Of a DNA stretch of 64,000 nt, positions 8,383 through 16,488 are shown in pieces (positions within the stretch are counted from its first letter, which is position 1; every line of letters begins with the position of its first letter). Under the pieces are notes generated by a model. That model did not search any database and had not been told where the DNA came from. It saw only the letters and a program-made list of their open reading frames with translations. The translations under genes were made by a program, and so were the position numbers. Origin of the DNA: RGIG3002 sp964449325 (GTDB taxonomy: Bacteria > Bacillota > Clostridia > Lachnospirales > Lachnospiraceae); assembly GCA_964449325.1 (NCBI GenBank), contig CAYUYJ010000001.1, positions 248,001 to 312,000 of the forward strand. The letters are read 5' to 3'.

Positions 8383-8658
8383 TTACTTCATTTTTTTCAT
8401 TTCCCGAACGATACGCTGTATGCTTTTCTCTGACAGAAAAAAACGTACTGCCAACTCCGGCATCTTCATTCCATTCCGGTATGCTTCATAAATCTGTTCA
8501 TTCCGCATAGATAATTCCTGTTTGATGCAGGTATTTTCTCCCCACTTCTGTCTGTTTTCAGACCTTCTTGGAATATAAATATTTTCTCCGTCCACATACT
8601 GCTGTATTAATTCGATAATTTCCATCGGCAGAATCTCTTCTGCTCTAATATAGCCCAT
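8383..8658 (-). CDS. Small helix-turn-helix protein, CD3324 family-like
   Basis: 91 aa. The pattern 'EEILPMEIIELIQQYVDGEN' followed by YIPRR, WGENT and a C-terminal helix-turn-helix (IYEAYRNGMKMPELAVRFFL, SEKSIQRIVRE) matches the short Firmicute family named after C. difficile CD3324, whose members resemble Mor-type DNA-binding proteins. Probably a small transcription regulator; targets unknown. GGAGG precedes the start. It is monocistronic. An imperfect inverted repeat (AGCACGGCTAT 8692-8702, ATAGCCGGTGCT 8726-8737) sits upstream over the likely promoter and could be a self-binding site. Confidence 0.75.
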   Translation of the reverse strand: MGYIRAEEILPMEIIELIQQYVDGENIYIPRRSENRQKWGENTCIKQELSMRNEQIYEAYRNGMKMPELAVRFFLSEKSIQRIVREMKKMK

Positions 8659-8888
8659 AGCTGCCTCCTAATCTATATTTTTTAATAGGAAAGCACGGCT
8701 ATAACATCAAAATCACTTTTCTGCAATAGCCGGTGCTATGCAGCGATAACATATCGTTTCATAAAATCCCCCATTTCTTTTTCCTCTGCGAATCGGTAAT
8801 CTCCAATCCTGTTACAAACCTTTTTTTCATTTTATCCTATTCTGTCTAAAACAGCAACTAAATTTATCAAATACGACCGAAAGTATCA

Positions 8889-8917
8889 TTGACAAGCCTC
8901 TACATAAGTGTTATCAT
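8889..8917 (+). promoter_or_regulatory. Sigma-A promoter of dapL
   Basis: TTGACA (8889-8894), 17-bp spacer, TATCAT (8912-8917): six and five matches to consensus. Expected start site about 8924, inside the inverted repeat at 8917-8946. Confidence 0.8.
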
Positions 8918-8946
8918 TCTAGTGTTCCTATTAAGAACCACTAGAA
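8917..8946 (+). promoter_or_regulatory. Inverted repeat at the dapL transcription start
   Basis: TTCTAGTGTTC (8917-8927) pairs with GAACCACTAGAA (8935-8946), with one bulged C and a 7-nt loop. It overlaps the end of the -10 box and the start site, as expected of a repressor operator. It could also be a 5' stem that protects the mRNA. There is no T-run, so it is not a terminator. Confidence 0.55.
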
Positions 8947-8965
8947 CTCGAAAGGAGATATTTTC

Positions 8966-10162
8966 ATGCCAAAGCTAAATGAAAACTATTTAAATTTGAA
9001 AGAAAGTTACTTATTTGCTGAAATTGCTCATCGTGTAAATGATTACGCAAAAGCAAATCCAGATAAAAAAATTATTCGTCTCGGAATCGGTGACGTTACC
9101 CGCCCTTTAAGTTCCAAAGTAATCGAAGAGCTTCACAGCGGTGTAGATGCTCTGGCCTCTGCTGAAACCTTTAAAGGATATGGTCCGGAGCAGGGATATG
9201 ACTTTTTAAGAGAAGCCGTTGTTGCTTACTACAAGGAAAACGGTGTGTCCATTGATCCTGCAGAGGTTTTTGTTTCTGACGGTGCAAAAAGCGATACCGG
9301 AAACATTACGGATTTATTTGCCAAGGACAATGTAATCCTGATTCCCGACCCTGTATATCCGGTTTATGTAGACACCAACATCATGAACGGCAGAAATATT
9401 ACATACATCAATGCCAATGCAGAAAATAATTTTCTTCCCATGCCGGATAAAAATATACATGCGGACATTATTTATATCTGTTCTCCCAACAACCCAACCG
9501 GTGCTGCATACAATCATGAACAGTTGAAGGAATGGGTAGATTATGCACTGGCAAATGACGCCTTGATTTTATACGATTCCGCTTATGAATGCTTTATTAC
9601 GGACGAAACTCTTCCGAGAAGTATTTTTGCTATTGAAGGTTCCAAAAAATGTGCTATTGAATTCTGCTCTCTTTCCAAAACAGCAGGTTTCACCGGAACA
9701 AGATGCGGTTACACCATTGTACCGAAGGATTTAAAATTCACAGCTTCAAACGGTGCGGAAATGTCCTTAAACGCTATGTGGAACCGCCGTCAGACCACAA
9801 AATTCAATGGTGTATCCTACATCGTGCAAAAAGGTGCCGCTGCCGTATTCTCCAAAGAAGGCATGGCCCAGTGTAAGGAAAATATTAAATATTATCAGGA
9901 AAATGCAAAAATTATTGCAGACGGACTTGCAAAGAAGGGCATTCGCTATTTTGGTGGTGTAAATTCACCGTACATCTGGTTTGAATGTCCAAACGGCATG
10001 GATTCCTGGGATTTCTTTGATTACCTTTTGAAGAATGCACAGGTTGTAGGTACTCCGGGTGCAGGCTTTGGTAATAACGGAAAGAACTTTTTCCGTCTGA
10101 CCTCTTTCGGCAACAGAGAGAATACAATTGAAGCCATGGAAAGAATTGATAAATTATTTTAG
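8966..10162 (+). CDS. dapL: LL-diaminopimelate aminotransferase
   Basis: PLP enzyme that converts tetrahydrodipicolinate directly to LL-diaminopimelate, for lysine and peptidoglycan. 398 aa. It starts MPKLNENYLNLKESYLFAEI and shows the DapL features RLGIGDVTRPL, FVSDGAKSDTGNI, CSPNNPTGA and the PLP lysine K238 in SLSKTAGFTGTRCGY. GTPGAGFGNNGKNFFRL near the C-terminus is the substrate-carboxylate binding end. AAAGGAG precedes the start. It is monocistronic, with its own promoter and terminator. Confidence 0.97.
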   Translation: MPKLNENYLNLKESYLFAEIAHRVNDYAKANPDKKIIRLGIGDVTRPLSSKVIEELHSGVDALASAETFKGYGPEQGYDFLREAVVAYYKENGVSIDPAEVFVSDGAKSDTGNITDLFAKDNVILIPDPVYPVYVDTNIMNGRNITYINANAENNFLPMPDKNIHADIIYICSPNNPTGAAYNHEQLKEWVDYALANDALILYDSAYECFITDETLPRSIFAIEGSKKCAIEFCSLSKTAGFTGTRCGYTIVPKDLKFTASNGAEMSLNAMWNRRQTTKFNGVSYIVQKGAAAVFSKEGMAQCKENIKYYQENAKIIADGLAKKGIRYFGGVNSPYIWFECPNGMDSWDFFDYLLKNAQVVGTPGAGFGNNGKNFFRLTSFGNRENTIEAMERIDKLF

Positions 10163-10185
10163 TCATTTGCTCTGTCTATAAAACT

Positions 10186-10247
10186 GTGCGCCGCTAGGCG
10201 CACCACGTAAAAAAACCGATTTCGTTTTGTTACGAAATCGGTTTTTA
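10186..10247. terminator. Hairpin pair and bidirectional terminator after dapL
   Basis: First a GC-rich hairpin GTGCGCC/GGCGCAC (10186-10203), then a 15-bp perfect stem (AAAAACCGATTTCGT, 10211-10225, with its complement at 10232-10246) flanked by A- and T-runs. The second serves both dapL and the convergent gene ending at 10263. Confidence 0.92.
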
Positions 10248-10262
10248 TGTACATATACTTTA

Positions 10263-10775
10263 TTAATTCAAGCCGAAGCTTCCTGTAATTTCTCCGTTAA
10301 TAACGTAATAAGCTTTCTTATCTTCAAGCTTTACATAAATATCAACAGATTTAAACTCATTTGCTTTCTTCTTGAAATCATATTTCCAGATATCTTTTGT
10401 TATCTTAATTAAATCTTCAATTTCATAAGAATTACCGTTACACTGTACATGCACGGAAGCTTTTACTGCTTCTTTCTTCTCTGCTGTCTTCTTTACCGTT
10501 GTCTTTTTTGCAGTTGTTGCTTTCTTTGCTGCTGCAGTTTTCTTTACTGTTGTTGCCTTTTTCGCTACTGTTTCTTTCTTCTCTTCAACAGCTTTTGTAA
10601 CTTCCGGTTTTTTAGTCTCTGCTTCTTTTTCTACAGCCTTCTTCGGTTCTGCTGTCACATCAAGCTTCATCTGTTCAGCTTTCACCTCAACCGGTTTTGT
10701 TTCTGCTTTCTTTACTTCTTCTACTTTTGCCTGAACTTTTGCTGTCGGTTTTACTGTCGCTTTTGATAATGCCAT
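10263..10775 (-). CDS. DUF6465-like protein with lysine/alanine-rich N-terminal tail
   Basis: 170 aa in two parts. Residues 1 to about 107 are Lys, Ala, Thr, Val, Glu and Pro rich with repeated KKA/KKT/AKK units (for example KKTAAAKKATTAKKTTVKK), similar to histone H1 or HU tails. Residues about 108-170 form a compact domain (SVHVQCNGNSYEIEDLI ... DIYVKLEDKKAYYVINGE ... GSFGLN) that resembles the Lachnospiraceae DUF6465 family. No signal peptide or membrane segment. The basic tail could bind nucleic acid, but this is inference. It is a single gene between terminator and intergenic region. Confidence 0.75.
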   Translation of the reverse strand: MALSKATVKPTAKVQAKVEEVKKAETKPVEVKAEQMKLDVTAEPKKAVEKEAETKKPEVTKAVEEKKETVAKKATTVKKTAAAKKATTAKKTTVKKTAEKKEAVKASVHVQCNGNSYEIEDLIKITKDIWKYDFKKKANEFKSVDIYVKLEDKKAYYVINGEITGSFGLN

Positions 10776-10967
10776 AAATACATTCTCCCTTCACCTGCCG
10801 GAAGCCATTTCGATCTGCAACGGCATCCCGCCAACTCATCTGTATTGTCTCCTCATAGCCATATTATTCAGCTACTTCATTTAGCTTAACGCTTAAAATC
10901 AATATTGTCAATATTTTGTGAAATTTTGTACAATTTTCCTCTATTTGTCAATCATTGAAAAAATCAC

Positions 10968-11789
10968 CTATTTTATAAGATAAAAGTATCCGAGAACTAA
11001 AATTCCCAACACAATTCTATACCACCCAAACACTTTAAAATCGTGCTTCTTAATATAGCCCATCAGGAACCGGATAACAAGTACAGAAACAACAAATGCC
11101 ACAACCATTCCTACAAGCAGAATAACCATTTCCGTTCCGGTAAAAGCAAATCCGAATTTCCAAATTTTAAGCAGGCTGGCTCCCAGCATAACCGGAATTG
11201 CCATGAAAAAAGTAAACTCTGCCGCTACTGTTCTGGAAACGCCGATAAGCAAAGCACCCACAATCGTTGCACCCGAACGGGAAGTCCCCGGGAAAATCGC
11301 TGCTATCAACTGAAATACACCAATAATCATAGCTGTTTTATATGTGATTTCGGAAAGCTTCGTCACTCGGGGCTGCATGGATTTATTTCTTGTTTCAATT
11401 ACAAGAAATGCCACACCAAAAATAATTAACGCTAAGGCTACCGATACCGGATTATAAAAAAGAGCTTCAAACTGCTCGTCGAAAAGTACTCCTATCACTG
11501 CAGCCGGAATACATGCGGCTACAATTTTAAACCACATACTGAAAATATCTTTACGGATAAATGGTTTTTCTTTAAATTTGAACGGAAATATTTTCTCCCA
11601 GAACAAAACTACCACTGCAAGAATTGCACCAAGTTGTATTACGACCAGAAACATTTCCCAGAACTCCGGTGATACATCCAGCTTTACAAACTCATTCACT
11701 AAAATCATATGGCCGGTACTACTGATTGGAAGCCACTCCGTAATTCCTTCCACAATTCCAAACAAAATTGCTTTTAAAATTTCAATCAT
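10968..11789 (-). CDS. uppP: Undecaprenyl-diphosphatase UppP (BacA)
   Basis: Integral membrane phosphatase that recycles undecaprenyl pyrophosphate for cell-wall synthesis and confers bacitracin tolerance. 273 aa. Signature motifs: GIVEGITEWLPISSTGHMIL at the N-terminus and FPGTSRSGATI near residue 165; about eight hydrophobic segments. Its start overlaps the patatin stop as ATGA (11786-11789), so the two are translationally coupled. No clear terminator follows. Confidence 0.97.
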   Translation of the reverse strand: MIEILKAILFGIVEGITEWLPISSTGHMILVNEFVKLDVSPEFWEMFLVVIQLGAILAVVVLFWEKIFPFKFKEKPFIRKDIFSMWFKIVAACIPAAVIGVLFDEQFEALFYNPVSVALALIIFGVAFLVIETRNKSMQPRVTKLSEITYKTAMIIGVFQLIAAIFPGTSRSGATIVGALLIGVSRTVAAEFTFFMAIPVMLGASLLKIWKFGFAFTGTEMVILLVGMVVAFVVSVLVIRFLMGYIKKHDFKVFGWYRIVLGILVLGYFYLIK

Positions 11790-12649
11790 ACTGTCCTCTC
11801 TTCCTCCAAATACGCAAGCAGTCTTTCATAATTTTTTTCGCCGTCCCTATATCCCTCATGATATAAGGCTTCCAGCTTCTTTTCTTCCTTTTCGATTCTG
11901 CCTACTCCGCAGTCCGATTCCGGTCTGATAACAAATGCCTGCCCGTTTTCTTCCTGCCATTTTAAATATTCTAACGTGTCATTATATGCAATATGCCGGT
12001 TCTTCATCAATTCATATATTTTCGGATACCTTAAATATCGCACTTGCAACATGGTAAGCATCGCAGCAGATGCCGGCTTCCTTATAAATCCATACTTTTT
12101 GGTCATGACTACCACATTTTTTGTATTTCCGTCCAAAATAGATTTCCGAATCGGAATGGCATCTGAAATTCCACCATCCAGATATAGGTTATCTCCTATT
12201 TTCACATTTCTGGATACGAGCGGCAAAGAACTGGAAGCTTGCACCGCAATCATATCTTTTCTGTTCTTTATACGAATATATTCCGGTCTTCCGGTTTTTA
12301 TGTTTGTAACTACCGCATAAGCTTTTCCCTCATATTGTTCGTATGTCCGGTAATCAAACGGATTGAGATAATTCGGAATCAAATCATAACACATTTTTAC
12401 ATTAAATAAATCTCCGGATGTCAACAGGCTTTCAGGACTGCAATAATTTTTATTGTCCAGATAGTCCACCATAATCCGATAGCCCCGTTCTCTTTGCTTA
12501 GAAAGATAGCTGCACATCTGACATGCTCCTGCCGAAACACCGTACACATCGGAAAATTCAATTCCTTTATCTAAAAAGAAATCCAGCACACCGGCGGTAT
12601 AAACCCCCTTCATCCCTCCGCCTTCCAATACAAGTCCTGCCTGATACAT
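11786..12649 (-). CDS. Patatin-like phospholipase family protein
   Basis: Serine hydrolase of the patatin/RssA (YjjU-like) group, about 287 aa. Visible: oxyanion-hole glycine motif VLEGGGMKGVYTAGVLDFF, nucleophile elbow VYGVSAGAC, and the catalytic-dyad Asp in LYLDGGISDAIPI. Probably a cytosolic lysophospholipase-type enzyme; substrate unknown. Three in-frame ATGs occur (12670, 12655, 12649); the last is chosen because AGAGGG is 7 nt upstream of it. It lies in an operon with the upstream aminotransferase and overlaps uppP by 4 nt. Confidence 0.85.
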   Translation of the reverse strand: MYQAGLVLEGGGMKGVYTAGVLDFFLDKGIEFSDVYGVSAGACQMCSYLSKQRERGYRIMVDYLDNKNYCSPESLLTSGDLFNVKMCYDLIPNYLNPFDYRTYEQYEGKAYAVVTNIKTGRPEYIRIKNRKDMIAVQASSSLPLVSRNVKIGDNLYLDGGISDAIPIRKSILDGNTKNVVVMTKKYGFIRKPASAAMLTMLQVRYLRYPKIYELMKNRHIAYNDTLEYLKWQEENGQAFVIRPESDCGVGRIEKEEKKLEALYHEGYRDGEKNYERLLAYLEEERTV

Positions 12650-12690
12650 ATTCATTCCCTCTTTCTTCATTACTCCACTATCTATACACC

Positions 12691-13881
12691 CTATTTTCTG
12701 TATTCTGCTTCCACAAATTTACGCAATGCTGTCAAAGAACGCTCTACTTTTTCTGTGTCAATACAATATGCCATGCGGAAGTACCCCGGACATCCAAAGG
12801 AGTCTGCCGGCACAAGAATCAAATCATACTTCTTTGCCTTTTCACAAAAGGCAACAGAATCTTCTTCCAATGCTTTCGGGAATATATAAAAGGTACCGCC
12901 CGGTTTCACACAGGTAAAACCTAACTTCATAAGTTCCTCGTAAATCAGATTCATATTCGTCTCATATACTGACAAATCCGAAGTCTTATCCAATGCCTCT
13001 GCCACCCCAAGCTGAATCAGGGACGGCGGGCAGTTATGTCCGATTCCCCTTGATATCTGACCACACATATTCACAAAAAGCTCTGCATCCCCACAAGCAG
13101 GATTTACGGCAATATAGCCGATTCTCTCTCCGGGCAGTGACAAAGATTTAGAAAAGGAGTAACACAAAAAGGTGTTGTCATAAAACTTCGATACAAAAGG
13201 AGCATCCACACCTTCAAATACAATTTCCCTATAAGGCTCATCCGAAATCAGATAAATGATGTGCCCGTATTCCTCTGACTTCCGTTTCATAATATCAGCA
13301 AGCTTTTCTATTGTTTTTGTCGAATACACAATACCGGACGGATTGTTTGGTGTATTAATCAGAACCGCCATTACTTTTTCTGTCAGCATTTTTTCAAATT
13401 CTTCAAAGTTAATCTGAAAATCTTCCGTATTAGCCGGCACTATCTTCAACTTTGCCCCACTCAGATTGATATAAGGATTGTATTCCGGAAAATAAGGGGC
13501 AAAGGTTAAAATCTCATCACCCGGAACGGTAACACAACGAATCGCATGGGCAATTGCTCCTGCCGCTCCAGATGTCATGAATATATGCTCTTTTGTATAA
13601 TGCATACCAAACCGCCGATTCAATGATTCTGCCACAGCCTCGCGCACCGATGTGATACCAAGACTGGGGCTGTAACCATGCAGGGTCATCGGATTTTCAT
13701 TTTGCAGCATTCGAATTAACGCATCCGTAAACTCCTGCGGAGCCGGCACGGAAGGATTCCCGAGACTGTAATCGAATACATTATCATAACCAATCTCTTT
13801 CCCTCTCTCCGTTGCAAATTCCGAAAGCTGTCGAATAACTGATTTCCCGCTTAACATATTTTTATATTGTTCTGCAATCAT
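12691..13881 (-). CDS. Class I/II pyridoxal-phosphate aminotransferase
   Basis: PLP-dependent fold-type I aminotransferase, 396 aa. Features: FDYSLGNPSVPAP, the substrate loop LHGYSPSLGI, TSGAAGAIAHAI, INTPNNPSG, SDEPYREIVF, and the PLP lysine in CYSFSKSLSLPGERIGY. The C-terminal AspC/AlaA-like domain ends with a GTFYIFP and FRMAYCI pattern. Amino acid substrate not determinable (aspartate/alanine/aromatic type). First gene of an operon with patatin and uppP. Confidence 0.88.
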   Translation of the reverse strand: MIAEQYKNMLSGKSVIRQLSEFATERGKEIGYDNVFDYSLGNPSVPAPQEFTDALIRMLQNENPMTLHGYSPSLGITSVREAVAESLNRRFGMHYTKEHIFMTSGAAGAIAHAIRCVTVPGDEILTFAPYFPEYNPYINLSGAKLKIVPANTEDFQINFEEFEKMLTEKVMAVLINTPNNPSGIVYSTKTIEKLADIMKRKSEEYGHIIYLISDEPYREIVFEGVDAPFVSKFYDNTFLCYSFSKSLSLPGERIGYIAVNPACGDAELFVNMCGQISRGIGHNCPPSLIQLGVAEALDKTSDLSVYETNMNLIYEELMKLGFTCVKPGGTFYIFPKALEEDSVAFCEKAKKYDLILVPADSFGCPGYFRMAYCIDTEKVERSLTALRKFVEAEYRK

Positions 13882-13968
13882 TTTAGTCTGTCCTTTCTAC
13901 TACAATATTCACTTGTGCCATACCTTTCATTATGCTTTATCCGGTACGATTTTTCCATAATCGAATTT

Positions 13969-13997
13969 ATTATAGCGCATAACGGTTTTCCTGTCCA
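13969..13997 (-). promoter_or_regulatory. Promoter of the aminotransferase-patatin-uppP operon
   Basis: Minus strand: TGGACA (13997-13992), 17-bp spacer, perfect TATAAT (13974-13969). It lies about 90 bp upstream of the start at 13881. Confidence 0.78.
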
Positions 13998-14014
13998 TTT
14001 TTCCTTTTTAATCC

Positions 14015-14046
14015 AAAAAGAAAAGCACCACCCGGGTGCTTCTCTT
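14015..14046 (-). terminator. Intrinsic terminator of the GH1-ManA gene
   Basis: Stem AAGCACC (14023-14029) with GGTGCTT (14035-14041) and a 5-nt loop, extended by A/T pairs. It is followed on the minus strand by TTCTTTTTGG. It marks the left end of the mannan region. Confidence 0.85.
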
Positions 14047-14063
14047 TCCACGCTTCATATTCT

Positions 14064-16370
14064 CTATTTCACACTGGAGGCAATAATCTCCAAATCTCCC
14101 TGCAGATTTACTTCTCCATAACCTGCCGGCAGAATGAAATGATCGCCCTTCTTTATCATTTGACCGTTCAAGAGACCTTCTCCCTCCAGAACGCTCATAA
14201 TCAGGAACGGATATTCCTGCACGAAGCTTACCGGCTTATTTACCTTAAGCTTCCATACCCGATAATACTCACATTCCTTCAAGAGATTCATCTGATTATC
14301 CGGCAGATTTTCTGTGGTAAAGACACTGTCCTTCGTATCCTTTGCCGGAACTGTAATAACATCAATACTTTTATCCACATGCAGTTCTCTCGGTTTTCCG
14401 TTCGACAAACGGTCATAATCGTAAACTCTGTAGGTAATATCACTGTTCTGCTGTGTTTCCAAAATCATCATACCGCCCTTAATAGCATGAACGGTTCCCG
14501 GGTCTATCTGGATAAAATCTCCCTTTTTAATCGGAATTTCACGAATGAACTCGTCCCATTTTCCTCCCCATATCATGGATTCCAATTCTTCCTTTGTTTT
14601 TGCGTTATGTCCTACGACCAAGGTTGCATTTTCATCACAGGCAAGAATATACCAGCATTCTGTTTTTCCGAAAGAACCATTTTCATTTTTCTTTGCATAT
14701 TCATCATCCGGATGTACCTGAATGCTCAGATCAGCTTTTGCATCAATAACCTTAACCAGTAACGGGAAGCGTTCATAATCCACATTACCGAATAATTCGG
14801 GATGGTTTTTCCATAAATCGGACAGCTTTTCTCCGGCATAAATGCCTTCCTTCACTACACCTTCCCCATTCGGATGCGCACTCACTGCCCAGCATTCTCC
14901 TGTATCATCACCGGGTATCTTATATGAAAATTCTGTTTCCAGACGGTTGCCGCCCCAAATCATCTGCTTAAATACAGGCTCTAAAAACAACACCGGTCTC
15001 TTTCCCTGATTAATCGTCAGATTTCTTCCGTTTTCTTCCATCACCTTCTGATACCAGTATGCAGAGTCTTTTGCAATTCTTTTCTGTGTTTCAAAATCCA
15101 CATGAATAATTCCAAAACGTTCATTATAGCCTTTATCCCACTCAAAATTATCTAAAAATGTCCATAGGAAGAATCCTCTTACATCTGCTCCCTCATCAGA
15201 AACCTTCTGTAATGCAGACAAATACGAATCCAGAAAATCAATACGATTTCTATCATGGACTCTACCGTCCGGCGATACATTATCATGACAGGACATACCG
15301 TTCTCCGTAATATAGAGAGGCATTTTGTATCTGTCATACAGAAAACGTACTCCCCAGTAAAGACATTCCGGTGTTACAGGCCAGCCGGCCGCAGTTTTAG
15401 GGAATCCCGGTTTACGCTTTACAAATTCCGGTTCTCCGTCTTTTCCCGCACGGATAATGTAACCGTTATAAATATTCTGTCCAAGGAAATCAATCGGTTC
15501 GGAAATCAGCTTCATATCTTCTTCCGTAATCTTTGGAAGGTATTCCTTGTACTTTTCCATTCCTTCCTTCGGATATGTCCCCAAGACAACCGGGTCAGAA
15601 AACCATGCCACATTCCATGTCCAGTTATCCAGCGGATTATAGAAAGAAAATAATACTTTTCTTGCTGCCTCAATATCCTCCGGTTTCGTTGTCTCCGGAT
15701 ATGCCATACCACAGGTCGGCGCATAACCTACCCGAATCGGCTTTCCTGCATATTTTCTCAAATTCTGCACCGCTCTACCGTGAGCACGCAAAGCATTATG
15801 TGCAATCTGAAATACATCCTTTACAGGCAGCTTTTTCCCCGGTGCATGAACACCGGACAGATGTCCAAGTCCAACAAAACATTGCGGCTCATTCAAGGTA
15901 ATAAAGGTATCGCAAAGGTCGGCAAAATTTTCCGCCACTACTTTAGCATACTCCGCAAACCATTCAATAACCTCCTCATTAAGCCATCCCCCCTTATCCT
16001 GAAGGCTCTGGGGAAATTCCCAATGATACATGGTAATATACGGCTCAATACCGTTTTTCTTCATTTCCATTATCATATCCCGATAAAGAGCAATCGCTTT
16101 CTCATTTACTCTTCCGGTTCCTTCGGGCAAAATCCTTGCCCAGTTTAAAGAAAAACGGTAGGCCTTTACACCCAATAAACGCATCAATGCAAAATCTTCT
16201 TTATATCTGTGAATATGATCACAGGTTACATAGGCATTCTGACCATCATATATTCTTCCTTCTTCGGTAAAAGTATCCCAAATACTCTTTCCGCATCCAT
16301 CCTCCTTATCTCTTCCTTCAATTTGATAGGCGCTGCTTGCAACGCCCCATACAAAATCATTACGAAACAT
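14064..16370 (-). CDS. Fusion protein: GH1 beta-glucosidase/mannosidase and class I mannose-6-phosphate isomerase
   Basis: 768 aa in one uninterrupted frame. Residues 1 to about 445 are a full GH1 (alpha/beta)8 glycosidase: acid/base E161 in TLNEPQ, nucleophile E356 in YITENGM, and the C-terminal FLWTFLDNFEWDKGY. After a linker of about 10 residues, residues about 458-768 form a type I phosphomannose isomerase (ManA, cupin): FKQMIWGG, the zinc site QVHPDDEYA, KTECWYILAC, and IDPGTVHAIKGG. Each half has family length, so this is a real fusion and not two overlapping genes. Expected chemistry: removal of terminal glucose or mannose from imported oligosaccharides, and Man-6-P to Fru-6-P. It is the last gene of the mannan region before a terminator. 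GH1 substrate is inference. Confidence 0.92.
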   Translation of the reverse strand: MFRNDFVWGVASSAYQIEGRDKEDGCGKSIWDTFTEEGRIYDGQNAYVTCDHIHRYKEDFALMRLLGVKAYRFSLNWARILPEGTGRVNEKAIALYRDMIMEMKKNGIEPYITMYHWEFPQSLQDKGGWLNEEVIEWFAEYAKVVAENFADLCDTFITLNEPQCFVGLGHLSGVHAPGKKLPVKDVFQIAHNALRAHGRAVQNLRKYAGKPIRVGYAPTCGMAYPETTKPEDIEAARKVLFSFYNPLDNWTWNVAWFSDPVVLGTYPKEGMEKYKEYLPKITEEDMKLISEPIDFLGQNIYNGYIIRAGKDGEPEFVKRKPGFPKTAAGWPVTPECLYWGVRFLYDRYKMPLYITENGMSCHDNVSPDGRVHDRNRIDFLDSYLSALQKVSDEGADVRGFFLWTFLDNFEWDKGYNERFGIIHVDFETQKRIAKDSAYWYQKVMEENGRNLTINQGKRPVLFLEPVFKQMIWGGNRLETEFSYKIPGDDTGECWAVSAHPNGEGVVKEGIYAGEKLSDLWKNHPELFGNVDYERFPLLVKVIDAKADLSIQVHPDDEYAKKNENGSFGKTECWYILACDENATLVVGHNAKTKEELESMIWGGKWDEFIREIPIKKGDFIQIDPGTVHAIKGGMMILETQQNSDITYRVYDYDRLSNGKPRELHVDKSIDVITVPAKDTKDSVFTTENLPDNQMNLLKECEYYRVWKLKVNKPVSFVQEYPFLIMSVLEGEGLLNGQMIKKGDHFILPAGYGEVNLQGDLEIIASSVK

Positions 16371-16405
16371 TTTGTTCTCCTTTCTGTCTTTTCTTGTATG
16401 GCGAA

Positions 16406-16457
16406 AAGAAGGCGCACTTCTCTCCTTTTTCCAAAGAATGAGTTAAGTACGCCTCTT
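16406..16457 (-). terminator. Hairpin after the chemoreceptor gene
   Basis: Imperfect stem AAGAAGGCGCACTT / AAGTACGCCTCTT with a large loop. On the minus strand it ends CTTCTTTTCG. It lies between the chemoreceptor stop and the GH1-ManA start, so it may be a partial terminator inside the cluster. Confidence 0.45.
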
Positions 16458-16488
16458 AAATCAGTCTTATATTCCTCACACCCGATTA

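Larger units (their letters stand above)
8659..8965. other. Divergent regulatory region between the CD3324-like gene and dapL
   Basis: 307 bp. It holds an imperfect inverted repeat at 8692-8737 on the side of the HTH gene, and the dapL promoter with a hairpin at 8889-8946. The middle part shows no coding frame or further structure. I see no T-box or lysine-riboswitch signature. Confidence 0.6.

Noticed and set aside
8659..8965. T-box or lysine riboswitch upstream of dapL
   Set aside because: No T-box sequence, no multi-helix lysine element and no terminator between promoter and gene; only a short palindrome on the start site.
14064..16370. Two separate genes (GH1 and manA) with an overlapping junction
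   Set aside because: The frame is continuous through residues 440-460, with no stop, no internal ribosome site and a normal linker.
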